From Jatrophihabitans telluris (GTDB taxonomy: Bacteria; Actinomycetota; Actinomycetes; Mycobacteriales; Jatrophihabitantaceae), in NCBI RefSeq assembly GCF_023516435.1, contig NZ_CP097332.1:3968001-4032000 (forward strand): a DNA stretch of 64,000 nucleotides, read 5' to 3'. Position numbers and translations under genes: made by a program. The notes under the pieces are model-generated. The model was not told the DNA's origin. It saw nothing but the letters and a program-made list of their open reading frames with translations, and searched no databases. This document shows, piece after piece, positions 15,667 through 23,967 of this stretch (position 1 is the first letter of the stretch; every line of letters begins with the position of its first letter).

Positions 15667-16725
15667 TCAGTATCCCTGCACTCGATCGACCAGGTTCAGC
15701 AACGGGCGCCCGGCGTCGAAGCGACGCAGGTTCTCGCACACGATGTCTAGCACCTGAGCAGAGTAGTCGGGCGCAAGTCCGCTCACATGCGGAGTCACGA
15801 ACACGTTCGGCTCGTCCCACCAGGAGTTGTCGGCGGCCAACGGCTCATCGTCGAAGACGTCCAGCACGGCGGCGCGGATCCGCCCGCTGCGCAACCCCGC
15901 ACGCAGCGCTGACTCGTCGACGATCCCGCCGCGGGCCACGTTGATGAGCACCGCCTGGTCCTTGAGGACGTCGAGCACCTCGGCCGAGACGAGATCGCGG
16001 GTGGCTGCGGTCAAGGGCACGACCACGACCAGATAGTCCGAGCGGCGGGCGACCTCGCTCAGCTGCTCCGGCGCGAACAACTCCACGGCGGCAGGACTCG
16101 TCTCGAGCGGGGCGGCGCCGTAGAACTCATCGGCACCGGCGACGCGCCGCCCCGCGGTCCGGCTGACCCCGAGGACGTGCATGCCGAAGGCCTGCGCCAG
16201 CCGGCCGATCTCGCGACCGATCCGGCCGTAACCGACGACGCCGACGGTCGCGCCGCGCACTGGGGCCGGAAGCATCCGCTGCCAACGGTCCTCGGGTGTG
16301 GGCCAGTCGTGCCCGGACCGCGCCTGCAGCAGCGCGGGCAGCCGGTGCGCGGTGCCCAGGATCGACCAGAGCACGTACTCGGCCAGCGGTACCGGTGAGA
16401 CTCCGCCGATCGTCGTGAGCGAGATCTGCTGACCGGCCGGGTGGGCCCAGATCGGCAGGGCCTGCAGGTGATCGACGCCGGAGGTGTCCAGTTGCACCCA
16501 GCGCAGCCGGGGCGCCTGTCGGGGGTGGCAGAACACCGTGGACGTGTGCAGCACGTCAACCTGGGCCCAGACCTCGTCCGGGATCTCGCTGTCGTGATCG
16601 CAGGTCCACTGCCGGACCTCGACGTCCTGGCAACAGCTCGCGATCCGTTTCAGGAAATCCTCGTCGAAGGCAAGCGTGGACAGGTAGTTGATCCGCGCCC
16701 GGCCGGTGAACGCGGCACGGCTCAT
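15667..16725 (-). CDS. D-isomer-specific 2-hydroxyacid dehydrogenase
   Basis: A 352-residue NAD(P)-dependent oxidoreductase interconverting a 2-keto acid and a D-2-hydroxy acid. The dinucleotide loop VGVVGYGRIGREIG (about residue 155), catalytic arginine in NVARGG, glutamate in VFDDEPL and histidine in VTPHVSG are all present. ATG at 16725 overlaps the stop of the ABC permease gene by 4 bp (ATGA). In a cluster with sugar-acid enzymes it may reduce a uronate-derived keto acid; phosphoglycerate-type activity cannot be ruled out. Confidence 0.85.
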   Translation of the reverse strand: MSRAAFTGRARINYLSTLAFDEDFLKRIASCCQDVEVRQWTCDHDSEIPDEVWAQVDVLHTSTVFCHPRQAPRLRWVQLDTSGVDHLQALPIWAHPAGQQISLTTIGGVSPVPLAEYVLWSILGTAHRLPALLQARSGHDWPTPEDRWQRMLPAPVRGATVGVVGYGRIGREIGRLAQAFGMHVLGVSRTAGRRVAGADEFYGAAPLETSPAAVELFAPEQLSEVARRSDYLVVVVPLTAATRDLVSAEVLDVLKDQAVLINVARGGIVDESALRAGLRSGRIRAAVLDVFDDEPLAADNSWWDEPNVFVTPHVSGLAPDYSAQVLDIVCENLRRFDAGRPLLNLVDRVQGY

Positions 16726-17603
16726 TTGATACCCGAGCGGGCGAGGCCTTGGACGAAGTACTTCTGGAAGGCGACGAACAGGACCACCATCGGCAGGGCC
16801 ATCAACAGGCTCATGGCCATGATCGCTCCGTAGTTGGTGGTGTACTGGCCCTTGATGTCGGTGACCAGGCCGATCGGCACGGTGAACTTCTGGTTGTCGG
16901 AGAAGAACACGATCAGAGGCCAGGTGAAGTCGTTCCACTCGTACATGAAAGTCATCAGGGTGAGTACCGCGACCAGTGGCCGGCACAGCGGCAGGACGAT
17001 CGAGCGGAAGGTGCGAAAGATACCGGCGCCGTCGCAGCGGGCCGCTTCGAGCAGTTCGTCGGGGATCGCGATGAAGAACTGCCGGGCCAGGAAGATACCG
17101 AACACCGATGCGCTGCTGGGCAGGATGACCGCCCAGATGCTGCCGAACATGTTCAGCTTCACGACGAGCTTGAACTGGGCCACCATGATCGCCTGGATGG
17201 GGATCATCATGGTCGACAGCAACAACAGGAAGATCGGGTTCTTGCCGCGGAAGTTCAGCTTGGCGAAGGCGAAACCGGCGAGCAGGTTCACCAGCACGGT
17301 GATCACCGTGACGAGCACCGCGATGACGAGGGAGTTGCGGAACCAGCGGGTCACCGGGAAGTTGCGGATCGGGTCACGGAAGTTGTCCAGCGTGAAATGC
17401 GCCGGCCACAGATGCAGGCCGCTGCGGTAGAGATCGGCCTTCGTGGACACGGCCGTCAGCAGCATCCAGTACAGCGGGAACAGCATGACCAGGGCGATCA
17501 CCAGGGCCAGCGCGAACCGCAGCCAGTAGAAGCGACCGCGAGCCCGCTTGCGCATCACTCGATCGCTGCGGGGGCTGGTGGAGGCCAGCATCGTCGTTGC
17601 CAT
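16722..17603 (-). CDS. Carbohydrate ABC transporter permease (MalG type)
   Basis: A 293-residue membrane permease with six predicted helices. The first is near residues 30-50 (ALVIALVMLFPLYWML), and the cytoplasmic EAA loop that docks to the ATPase is seen as EAARCDGAGIFRTFRSIVLPL. It belongs to the MalG/second-permease group of CUT1 importers. It follows the partner permease by 9 bp and overlaps the dehydrogenase gene by 4 bp. No ATPase gene lies in this operon, so a shared MsiK-type ATPase elsewhere is likely, as is common in actinobacteria. Confidence 0.9.
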   Translation of the reverse strand: MATTMLASTSPRSDRVMRKRARGRFYWLRFALALVIALVMLFPLYWMLLTAVSTKADLYRSGLHLWPAHFTLDNFRDPIRNFPVTRWFRNSLVIAVLVTVITVLVNLLAGFAFAKLNFRGKNPIFLLLLSTMMIPIQAIMVAQFKLVVKLNMFGSIWAVILPSSASVFGIFLARQFFIAIPDELLEAARCDGAGIFRTFRSIVLPLCRPLVAVLTLMTFMYEWNDFTWPLIVFFSDNQKFTVPIGLVTDIKGQYTTNYGAIMAMSLLMALPMVVLFVAFQKYFVQGLARSGIK

Positions 17604-17612
17604 CGTGTCGTC

Positions 17613-18581
17613 CTAACTGGCCAGGTCGCGGTTACGGGACAGCCGCCAGTTCAGGGCGGTGATCACCAGCGTTATCAGATAGATCACCACGCCGATCGCC
17701 GCCGCGTACCCGAGTTCGCCCGATCCGTGCTCATCGAAACCGACCTTGTAGGCGTAGGTGACCAGGGTGGTGGTGCTGTAGTTCGGACCGCCGTTGGTCA
17801 TGGCGTAGACGGTGTCGAAGACCTGGAACGAGTAGATCAGGTTCATGATCAGCAGGAAGAACGTCGACGGCCCGAGCAGTGGGAGCGTGATGGCGCGGAA
17901 CCGCTGCCACGCCGAGGCACCGTCGACCATGGCGGCGTCGTGGTACTCCGGGTCGACACCCTGCAGGCCGGCCAGGTAGATGATCATGTCGAACCCGACC
18001 CGGATCCACAGCGTGACCAGGACGAGCGAGACCATCGCCCACTTGCCGTTGGACTGCCAGTCCGGACCGTTGATGCCCAGGGCGTGCAGGAAGTTGTTGA
18101 CGAAGCCGGAGTACTGATCGAACATCCAGGCGCCGATCAGGCCGGACGAGACGCCGGAGATGACCAGGGGCAGGAAGATGATCGATCGGATCAGCTTGCG
18201 TCCGGGCAGCACGCCGTTGAGCAGGATCGCCATGCCCAAGCCCACCGCCATGCCCACCGGGACGGTGAGCAACGTGAAGAGCGCGGTGTTCCACAGCGCT
18301 TCCCAGAAGACCGAGTCGCGGATGATGTCGACGTAGTTGTTGATCCCGAGGAACTGGGAGGGCCCGAGGGAGCCGATCTTCTGCATGGACAGCCAGAAGG
18401 CCCAGACCAGCGGCAGCAGCAGGAAGACGGCGACCAGCACCAGGTTCGGCAGCAGAAACGCGCCTGCCGTCGGGCCGTGACCTCGGCTGGTCACGGCCCG
18501 TCGGCGCCGGGGCCGGAGCCCGGCACTGCCTTGCAGCGCTTCGGCCGGTAGTTCGGTGACCAGCGAAGGCGATGAACTCAT
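17613..18581 (-). CDS. Carbohydrate ABC transporter permease (MalF type)
   Basis: A 322-residue permease of the CUT1 sugar importer class, with a basic N-terminal tail and six helices starting about residue 38 (FLLPNLVLVAVFLLLPLVWAF). The EAA loop reads DAAMVDGASAWQRFRAITLPLL. It lies between the solute-binding protein gene (10 bp) and the MalG-type permease (9 bp) and pairs with the latter to make the membrane channel. Confidence 0.9.
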   Translation of the reverse strand: MSSSPSLVTELPAEALQGSAGLRPRRRRAVTSRGHGPTAGAFLLPNLVLVAVFLLLPLVWAFWLSMQKIGSLGPSQFLGINNYVDIIRDSVFWEALWNTALFTLLTVPVGMAVGLGMAILLNGVLPGRKLIRSIIFLPLVISGVSSGLIGAWMFDQYSGFVNNFLHALGINGPDWQSNGKWAMVSLVLVTLWIRVGFDMIIYLAGLQGVDPEYHDAAMVDGASAWQRFRAITLPLLGPSTFFLLIMNLIYSFQVFDTVYAMTNGGPNYSTTTLVTYAYKVGFDEHGSGELGYAAAIGVVIYLITLVITALNWRLSRNRDLAS

Positions 18582-18591
18582 GAGGTCGAAC

Positions 18592-19950
18592 CTAGCTGCC
18601 GATGGAGGTGTTTACGCCGTCAGCGATGGCCTGCAGCGTCTTGGCGGTGGCCTGCCCGTTGAAGGCGAGCTCGAGCTGGTCCTGCAGCAGGGTGTTGATC
18701 TTGCTGAAGGCGGGCACCGACGTCTCGGTGGTGATGGTCTGCGACAGCGTGGTCGCCTGCTGGGCAAACACTTTCACCGCGTCCGGGGCGGTGGCGTAGC
18801 TCAGCGAGGACGAGGCCAGGGACTTCAGCGTCGGCAGCTCGATGGCCTGCTCGCAGAAGTACTTCATCGAATCTTCGGACACGATGAACTTCAGGAAAGC
18901 CGCAGCCAGATCGGGGTTCTTGGTCGCCTTGTTCGCCACGATCGCGTTGCCGCCGAGGTCGGTTGCGGCGGCGGTGTCCTTCGGCATGAACGTGACGCCC
19001 CAGTTGCCCTTGTAGCCGCTCTTGGGGTCGGCGATCTCCGGCACCAGGAAGTCGCCGATGAAGGTCATGGGCACGGTCTTGCCGAGGAAGAACTCGTCGG
19101 AGTACTTCGCGCCCTTGATGGTGTTGGACGCCGGCACCCACTTGTTGGTGAAGAAGCTCTTGGTGAAGTCCAGTGCTTTCGTGCCCGCCGCGCTGGGCAG
19201 GGCGGACTTCTTCAGGTCTGGGGTCAGCAGCGAACCGCCCGCCTGGTAGAGGAAGCTCAGCCATCGGTAGGCCCCGGCCTTGGTCCAGTCGTAGGCGAAG
19301 GGGAACTTGCTGGCCGGCAGGGCAGAACGGAGCTTCGTCGCGACCTGGGAGAACTCGTCCCAGCTCCAGGCGTTGGCGAGGCTGTCGGGGACCGAGGTGA
19401 TGCCGGCGCTGGCGAAGGCGTCCTTGTCGTAGACGATCGCGGTGCAGTCGGTCTGATGCGGCACGCCGAACGGGATGTTCTGGTACTTGATGGCGTCCCA
19501 CAGGGCGGGGAGAAAGGCATCGATGTCGCTGGAGCTGAAGTACTGGGTCAGGTCCATCAACGCACCCGCGGAGGAGTACTTGCCCATCGTGGTGTAGTCG
19601 ACCCGGAAGATGTCGGGTGCGTTGCCGGCCTGGATGCCCCGGTCGATACCGGCGAAGAAACCGTCGTAGGGGACGACCTTGAGGGTGATCTTGGCGCCCG
19701 GGTTGGCGGCCTCGAACTTCTGCTTGACGTAGTTGAAGCCGGCCGTCTCGCCGGTGCTGCCACCCCAGAAGGCGAAGGTGAGTTGCCCGGTCTGCGGGCC
19801 GAGGCTCGACTTGGCACCGGTCGAGCCACTCGCCTTGACGGTGGCGTCGGTGGTACCCGAGTTGGAGTGGACGGAGGTACAGGCACTCAGCCCGAGCAGC
19901 GTGGCAGCTCCCGCAGAGCCGGCCAGAAAACCGCGCCGTGACAGATCCAT
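18592..19950 (-). CDS. ABC transporter sugar-binding lipoprotein (family 1)
   Basis: A 452-residue extracellular solute-binding protein. The N-terminus SRRGFLAGSAGAATLLGLSAC joins a twin-arginine motif to a lipobox, so it is probably Tat-exported and lipid-anchored at the cysteine near residue 24. The body has the family-1 opening TFAFWGGSTGET and typical VKQKFEAANPG helix. ATG at 19950 is used because it starts directly before the twin arginines. It is the first gene of the importer-dehydrogenase-DeoR-NodB operon, with a good sigma70-type promoter about 100 bp upstream. Confidence 0.9.
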   Translation of the reverse strand: MDLSRRGFLAGSAGAATLLGLSACTSVHSNSGTTDATVKASGSTGAKSSLGPQTGQLTFAFWGGSTGETAGFNYVKQKFEAANPGAKITLKVVPYDGFFAGIDRGIQAGNAPDIFRVDYTTMGKYSSAGALMDLTQYFSSSDIDAFLPALWDAIKYQNIPFGVPHQTDCTAIVYDKDAFASAGITSVPDSLANAWSWDEFSQVATKLRSALPASKFPFAYDWTKAGAYRWLSFLYQAGGSLLTPDLKKSALPSAAGTKALDFTKSFFTNKWVPASNTIKGAKYSDEFFLGKTVPMTFIGDFLVPEIADPKSGYKGNWGVTFMPKDTAAATDLGGNAIVANKATKNPDLAAAFLKFIVSEDSMKYFCEQAIELPTLKSLASSSLSYATAPDAVKVFAQQATTLSQTITTETSVPAFSKINTLLQDQLELAFNGQATAKTLQAIADGVNTSIGS

Positions 19951-20055
19951 CGTGAGGACTCCCTGATTCAAGTGGCCAGTGGTGTGCGGGTGGCAGGCCA
20001 TCGAGCGTGACGACGGCGTCACCCTGTCATCGACCGCCAGTTGACTGTGGTCCTA

Positions 20056-20084
20056 GTTCTAGTTTGCCGCGCACGAAACGTCAA
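20056..20084 (-). promoter_or_regulatory. Promoter of the ABC importer operon
   Basis: Reading the minus strand, TTGACG (20084-20079), a 17-bp spacer and TAGAAC (20061-20056). This would give an untranslated leader near 100 bases before the binding-protein gene. Confidence 0.5.
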
Positions 20085-20109
20085 TACCATTCATGTAACG
20101 GCACTTCTC

Positions 20110-20125
20110 TGCTCACTTTTGCTCA
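20110..20125. promoter_or_regulatory. TGCTCA direct repeat, candidate DeoR operator
   Basis: TGCTCA at 20110-20115 and again at 20120-20125, one helical turn apart, midway between the divergent promoters of the importer operon and the PfkB kinase gene. The same phased repeat (TGCTCA/TGCTCG, spacing 10) is found at 11408-11393 before the FAH/GH4 operon. Confidence 0.55.
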
Positions 20126-20132
20126 GTATTGA

Positions 20133-20161
20133 TTGACCTGGCCGAAATCCCCCCTTAATCT
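20133..20161 (+). promoter_or_regulatory. Promoter of a leaderless PfkB-kinase mRNA
   Basis: TTGACC (20133-20138), a 17-bp spacer and TAATCT (20156-20161). Transcription would start six or seven bases on, at or next to the GTG start codon at 20168, and there is no Shine-Dalgarno. A leaderless mRNA is the natural reading. Confidence 0.6.
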
Positions 20162-20167
20162 GGCGCG

Positions 20168-21196
20168 GTGACATCGATCGACTCCGACGTGCCGGCAGAG
20201 GTGCCAGTAGAGGTGCCGGTAGAGGTGCTGGTGCTGGCCGAGCTCAACCCGGACCTGTTGCTCAGCGCGCCGTCGGCGACGGTGTCCTTCGGCCAGGTCG
20301 AGACCGAACTCAGCGACAGCCGTCTGACTCTGGGCAGTTCGGGAGCGATCACCGCCGCCGCGCTGGCCGCTCTCGGTGTGCCGGTCGGGCTCTGTGCCAC
20401 GGTCGGTGACGACGAGTTCGGCCGCGGGGCCGTCACGATGTTGCGCGCAGCCGGCGTGGACGCGTCCGCGGTGATCGTGCGACCTGAACTGCGCACCGGT
20501 ATCACGGTCGTCGTCAACGCCCCGGGCGGCGATCGGGCCCTGCTCACCTACCCCGGCGCCATGGCCGCGCTGGCCGCCGGCGACGTACCCCCCGCGGCCC
20601 TTGCCCGCGCTCGACACGTCCACGTGAGTTCGATCTTCCTCCAGCACGCGCTACGGCCGGGGTTGGCCGCGCTGTTGAAGGACCTGCGCGATCGCGGCGT
20701 GAGCACGTCCCTGGACACCGGCTGGGACCCCGCCCAACGCTGGGACGACATCGCCGAGCTGCTGGCGCACCTGTCGCTGTTGCTGCCCAACGCCGCCGAG
20801 CTCGAGCAGCTGTGCGCGCGGCTGGACATCGAGGCCACGCCCGGCTCGCCCGACTGGTTCGTCGAGCCGGCGCGGGCGCTGGCCCGACGTGGGCCCACGG
20901 TCGCCGTCAAGCTCGGCGGCAACGGTGGGTACGTCACCGACGGCACTGCCGAGGGCAGCTGGCAGATCTGCACCGAGCCGCTCGAACCGGTGGACACCAC
21001 CGGCGCCGGGGACAACTTCAACGCCGGCTACCTCAGTGGCCTGCTCGCCGGTGCCGCCCCTGCCGACTGCCTGGCCGCGGCGATCGCGGCCGGCCGGGTG
21101 TCGGTCACCGGTCACGGCGGCACCGGCCGCCTGCTGACCCCCGCCGAGCGGGACGCCGAAGTGGCGCGCCTGTCCCCGACTGCCCACCGCCCGTAA
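20168..21196 (+). CDS. PfkB-family carbohydrate kinase
   Basis: A 342-residue ribokinase-like sugar kinase. The first core strand is EVLVLAELNPDLLL, the GSSGAITAAALAALG segment forms the substrate-side glycines, and the C-terminal anion-hole/catalytic motif is DTTGAGDNFNAGYL with the base Asp. The N-terminus carries a short VPVE repeat made by a 12-bp tandem duplication. Start GTG has no SD but lies at the predicted transcription start. The gene is divergent from the sugar importer and followed by an SIS-domain gene, so it likely phosphorylates the imported sugar or its keto-deoxy acid. Confidence 0.85.
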   Translation: MTSIDSDVPAEVPVEVPVEVLVLAELNPDLLLSAPSATVSFGQVETELSDSRLTLGSSGAITAAALAALGVPVGLCATVGDDEFGRGAVTMLRAAGVDASAVIVRPELRTGITVVVNAPGGDRALLTYPGAMAALAAGDVPPAALARARHVHVSSIFLQHALRPGLAALLKDLRDRGVSTSLDTGWDPAQRWDDIAELLAHLSLLLPNAAELEQLCARLDIEATPGSPDWFVEPARALARRGPTVAVKLGGNGGYVTDGTAEGSWQICTEPLEPVDTTGAGDNFNAGYLSGLLAGAAPADCLAAAIAAGRVSVTGHGGTGRLLTPAERDAEVARLSPTAHRP

Positions 21197-21242
21197 CCGA
21201 ACCGCCTGCAGCTCATCACAAGCACGACTACTGGGAGAACCG

Positions 21243-22133
21243 ATGACCGAGAGCGCCACCTATGCGGAGAACACGCTGCGTGAGATCTTCAGCCAGCCCG
21301 AGACGTGGGCCCGGGCACTCGCGCAGGTCGCCGCGGGCGTACCGCTGCCCGCCGACGGGGAGAAGATCCTGTTCCTGGGCTGCGGGACCTCGTACTACAT
21401 CGGCGAGGCCTACGCCCGCCTGCGCAACGCCCTCGGCAAGGGCCAGACCCGGGCTTTCGTCCCCACCGAGCTTTCCTATGTGGAACCGGACGAAACCGTG
21501 ATCGTGCTGTCCCGCTCGGGCACCACCAGCGACGTGATCAGCCTGGCCAAGGACCTGCGCTCCCAGGGCCACCGCGTGGTCGGCATCGTCGGGACTCCGC
21601 AGACGCCGATGATCGACGTGTGCGACGACGTGATCATGATGGCCTACGCCGACGAAGTGTCCGTCGTCCAGACCCGCTTCGCCTCGACGGCGTTCACGCT
21701 GCTGCGCGCCAGCCTGCAGCGGGAGTTGGGCTACCTGCCCGAGCAGGCGGCCCAGGCCCTGACCCGCGACCTGCCCGACACTCCCGAACACGTCGTCTTT
21801 CTCGGCACCGGATTCTCTCTCGGCCTGGCCCACGAGGCCGCGCTGAAATGCCTGGAATCATCGGGCATGTGGGCCGAGGCCTACGCGGTGATGGAGTACC
21901 AGCACGGTCCCATCTCCGCCGCCGGACCCGGGACCGTCGTGTGGCCGCTGGTCCCGGTCCCGGACTCGGTCTCCGACGGGGTCCTGGCCACCGGCGCGCG
22001 GCTGGTGATCCCGACTCTGGACCCGCAGGCGGAACTCGTCTCCATCCACCGCCTGGCGGTGGCGATGGCGGCCGCGGCGGGCCGCAATCCCGACGTGCCC
22101 CCGTACCTGTCGCGCTCGGTCCAGCTGGACTGA
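21243..22133 (+). CDS. SIS-domain sugar isomerase/deaminase-like protein
   Basis: A 296-residue cytoplasmic protein with two phosphosugar-binding SIS domains. The first shows LFLGCGTSYYIGEAYA (about residue 42) and VLSRSGTTSDVI (about 90). The second shows VFLGTGFSLGLAHEAALKCLE and the catalytic-side AYAVMEYQHGP, as in AgaS and the isomerase half of GlmS. These families act on amino-sugar phosphates. SD GGGAG precedes the ATG. It lies 46 bp after the kinase gene, suggesting the pathway sugar passes through an amino-sugar or ketose phosphate. Confidence 0.85.
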   Translation: MTESATYAENTLREIFSQPETWARALAQVAAGVPLPADGEKILFLGCGTSYYIGEAYARLRNALGKGQTRAFVPTELSYVEPDETVIVLSRSGTTSDVISLAKDLRSQGHRVVGIVGTPQTPMIDVCDDVIMMAYADEVSVVQTRFASTAFTLLRASLQRELGYLPEQAAQALTRDLPDTPEHVVFLGTGFSLGLAHEAALKCLESSGMWAEAYAVMEYQHGPISAAGPGTVVWPLVPVPDSVSDGVLATGARLVIPTLDPQAELVSIHRLAVAMAAAAGRNPDVPPYLSRSVQLD

Positions 22134-22139
22134 CCACCG

Positions 22140-22445
22140 ATGCCGGTCATCATCGTGCACGGACCGCCCACGGAATCGGCACAAGCCCTGCTGCACAAGG
22201 TGAATCAGGCCGTCGCCGGCGCGCTGGGACTGCGGCCCGTCGATGTCCACTCCATGTTCAGCCCGGCCGGACCGGCCGCCACCGGCGAGCAGCCCGACTC
22301 GGCGTGGCCGACCGCGTTGTTGCACGGGCGCGCGCGGCCGCCGGAGTTGATGGCGGCCGCGGTCAACGGCGTTTCGGCCGTGCTGGCCGAGGAATTCGAC
22401 GTAGCGCCGGGACGCGTCTGGGTCCAGTGGGTGCTCACGGGTTAG
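22140..22445 (+). CDS. Small tautomerase-like protein
   Basis: A 101-residue protein beginning MPVIIVHGPP. A proline straight after the initiator Met followed by a beta strand is the signature of the 4-oxalocrotonate tautomerase superfamily, where Pro-1 is the catalytic base; the helix TESAQALLHKVNQAVAGALG fits the same fold. It lies 6 bp after the SIS gene and could act on a keto-enol intermediate. The likeness is short, so confidence is moderate. Its 3' end overlaps the convergent kinase gene by 11 bp. Confidence 0.6.
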   Translation: MPVIIVHGPPTESAQALLHKVNQAVAGALGLRPVDVHSMFSPAGPAATGEQPDSAWPTALLHGRARPPELMAAAVNGVSAVLAEEFDVAPGRVWVQWVLTG

Positions 22446-23961
22446 CCGGACCGGGCAGCCACACCCGGACGGTGGTCCCATCCGCTCGGCTGTCCAGCGA
22501 CAGTCGCCCGCGGTGCGCGCTGACCACCCCGCTGACGATGGCCAACCCCAGCCCGGACGAGGCGCCGTCGGCGACGGGCACGCCGCGGGCACGGCTACGT
22601 CCCTTGTCGGCGCGAACGAAACGCTGCGTCACCGTGGGCAGCAGGTGTTGCGGGATACCCGGTCCGTCGTCGTGCACCTCCAGCAGGACACCGTCGGAGT
22701 CGGCCCGTCCCGACACCGTCACGCGCGTACCTGCCGGGGTGTGATGGCGGGCGTTGCCCACCAGGTTGACCAGGACCTGGCGTAGTCGATCCGGATCGCC
22801 GGTTACCGACAAAGGCTCCGGCGGCAACGACAGATCGAAGCGATGGGTCGGATCGGTCAGACGGGCGTCCTCCACGGTCTCCAGCACCAGGCGGCTGACG
22901 TCGACGTCCACCTGGGCCAGCGGCTGCCCGGCGTCCAGTCGCGCCAGCAGCAACAGCTCGTCCACCAGGCGCGCCATCCGCGTGGACTCGGCCGCGATCC
23001 GCTCCAGCGACGCGCTCACCTGCCCCGGAAGGGGGCCGGACTGCTGCGCGATCAGCTCGCTGTGGCTGTGGATGACGGCGACGGGGGTCCGAAGCTCGTG
23101 GCTGGCGTCGGCCACGAACTGGCGCAGCCGCTCCTCGCTGCGATGCCGTTCGTTCAAGGACTGCTCGACGTGGTCGAGCATGTGGTTGACGGCCAACGCC
23201 AACGTCCCGATCTCGGTGCGATCGTCCGGGGCCTCGACGCGCTCGGGTAATTGCGGGTCGCCGGCGAGCGGCAGCGTCGCGATCCGGCCTGCCGTGGCGG
23301 TCATTCGCCGTAGGGGCCGCAGCGTCGAGCCGACCGCCAGCGAACCCAGACCGGCGACCAGCACCACGACAACGGCGAAGACCGCGGTTTCCACGAGGAG
23401 GACGTGCGCGACGGTCTGGTGCACCCCGGTCTCGGGGAGCCCGGTGATCAGCACGTCGCCGTCGCGGCCGTTGAGAACCAGCACCCGGTAGTGGCCAAGG
23501 TCCGGGAAGGCGACCGAACGCCGGCCGGTGGTCGCGGCCACGGTGAGCAGGCGGGCCCTGTCGGCCGCGGACACCGTCGCGTTCACGCTGGGGTTGGCGT
23601 TGGGATTGATGTTCGGGTTGGCGTTGGGGTTGATGGTGGCGTTGGCGTTGGGGTTGATGTTGGCGTTGGCGTCGGGTACGACCCCGGCGGCCGTCACGGT
23701 CCCGGCGGATACCCTCGCTCCGAGCGTCCCGGCCGACTGCCCGATCGTCGAGGTCTCGGCGTTGTCCGCACCCTGGTCACTGTGCTCCAACGCGATGGCG
23801 TAACGGTTTCCGGCCGCGTCCAGCTGCTGATCGAGCCGATGCAACAGGAACGAACGAAGCGCCACCGTGCTCGCGCCACCGACTCCCGCGCAGGCGATCA
23901 ACAGCAGCGCGGCCAGCAGCAGGCTGAGGCGGGTGCGCAGCGTCCAGGCCGAGGGGCGCAC
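22435..23961 (-). CDS. Two-component sensor histidine kinase
   Basis: A 508-residue membrane kinase. One helix near residues 13-35, an extracellular sensor of about 150 residues, a second helix near 185-208, a HAMP linker, HisKA with the phospho-acceptor in DASHELRTP, and HATPase_c with NLVGNARHH, DDGPGIP and SGLGLAIV. The sensor carries an Asn/Pro/Ala tract of NPNA-like units (about residues 97-130) encoded by a GTTGGCGTTGGG-type tandem repeat. The response-regulator gene lies 6 bp upstream. The divergent flavin/haem electron-transfer genes are its probable targets. Confidence 0.9.
   Translation of the reverse strand: MRPSAWTLRTRLSLLLAALLLIACAGVGGASTVALRSFLLHRLDQQLDAAGNRYAIALEHSDQGADNAETSTIGQSAGTLGARVSAGTVTAAGVVPDANANINPNANATINPNANPNINPNANPSVNATVSAADRARLLTVAATTGRRSVAFPDLGHYRVLVLNGRDGDVLITGLPETGVHQTVAHVLLVETAVFAVVVVLVAGLGSLAVGSTLRPLRRMTATAGRIATLPLAGDPQLPERVEAPDDRTEIGTLALAVNHMLDHVEQSLNERHRSEERLRQFVADASHELRTPVAVIHSHSELIAQQSGPLPGQVSASLERIAAESTRMARLVDELLLLARLDAGQPLAQVDVDVSRLVLETVEDARLTDPTHRFDLSLPPEPLSVTGDPDRLRQVLVNLVGNARHHTPAGTRVTVSGRADSDGVLLEVHDDGPGIPQHLLPTVTQRFVRADKGRSRARGVPVADGASSGLGLAIVSGVVSAHRGRLSLDSRADGTTVRVWLPGPANP
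23585..23682 (-). repeat. In-gene tandem repeat encoding an NPNA-rich tract
   Basis: Six- and twelve-base units (GTTGGC, GTTGGGATTGAT on the plus strand) repeat through about 100 bp, encoding Asn-Pro-Asn-Ala-like units in the extracellular part of the histidine kinase. Likely a flexible spacer that varies in length by slippage. Confidence 0.75.
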
Positions 23962-23967
23962 GGCTGA

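Noticed and set aside
23585-23682. Likeness of the NPNA tract to malaria circumsporozoite repeats
   Set aside because: Low-complexity convergence from a 6/12-bp slippage repeat, not homology.
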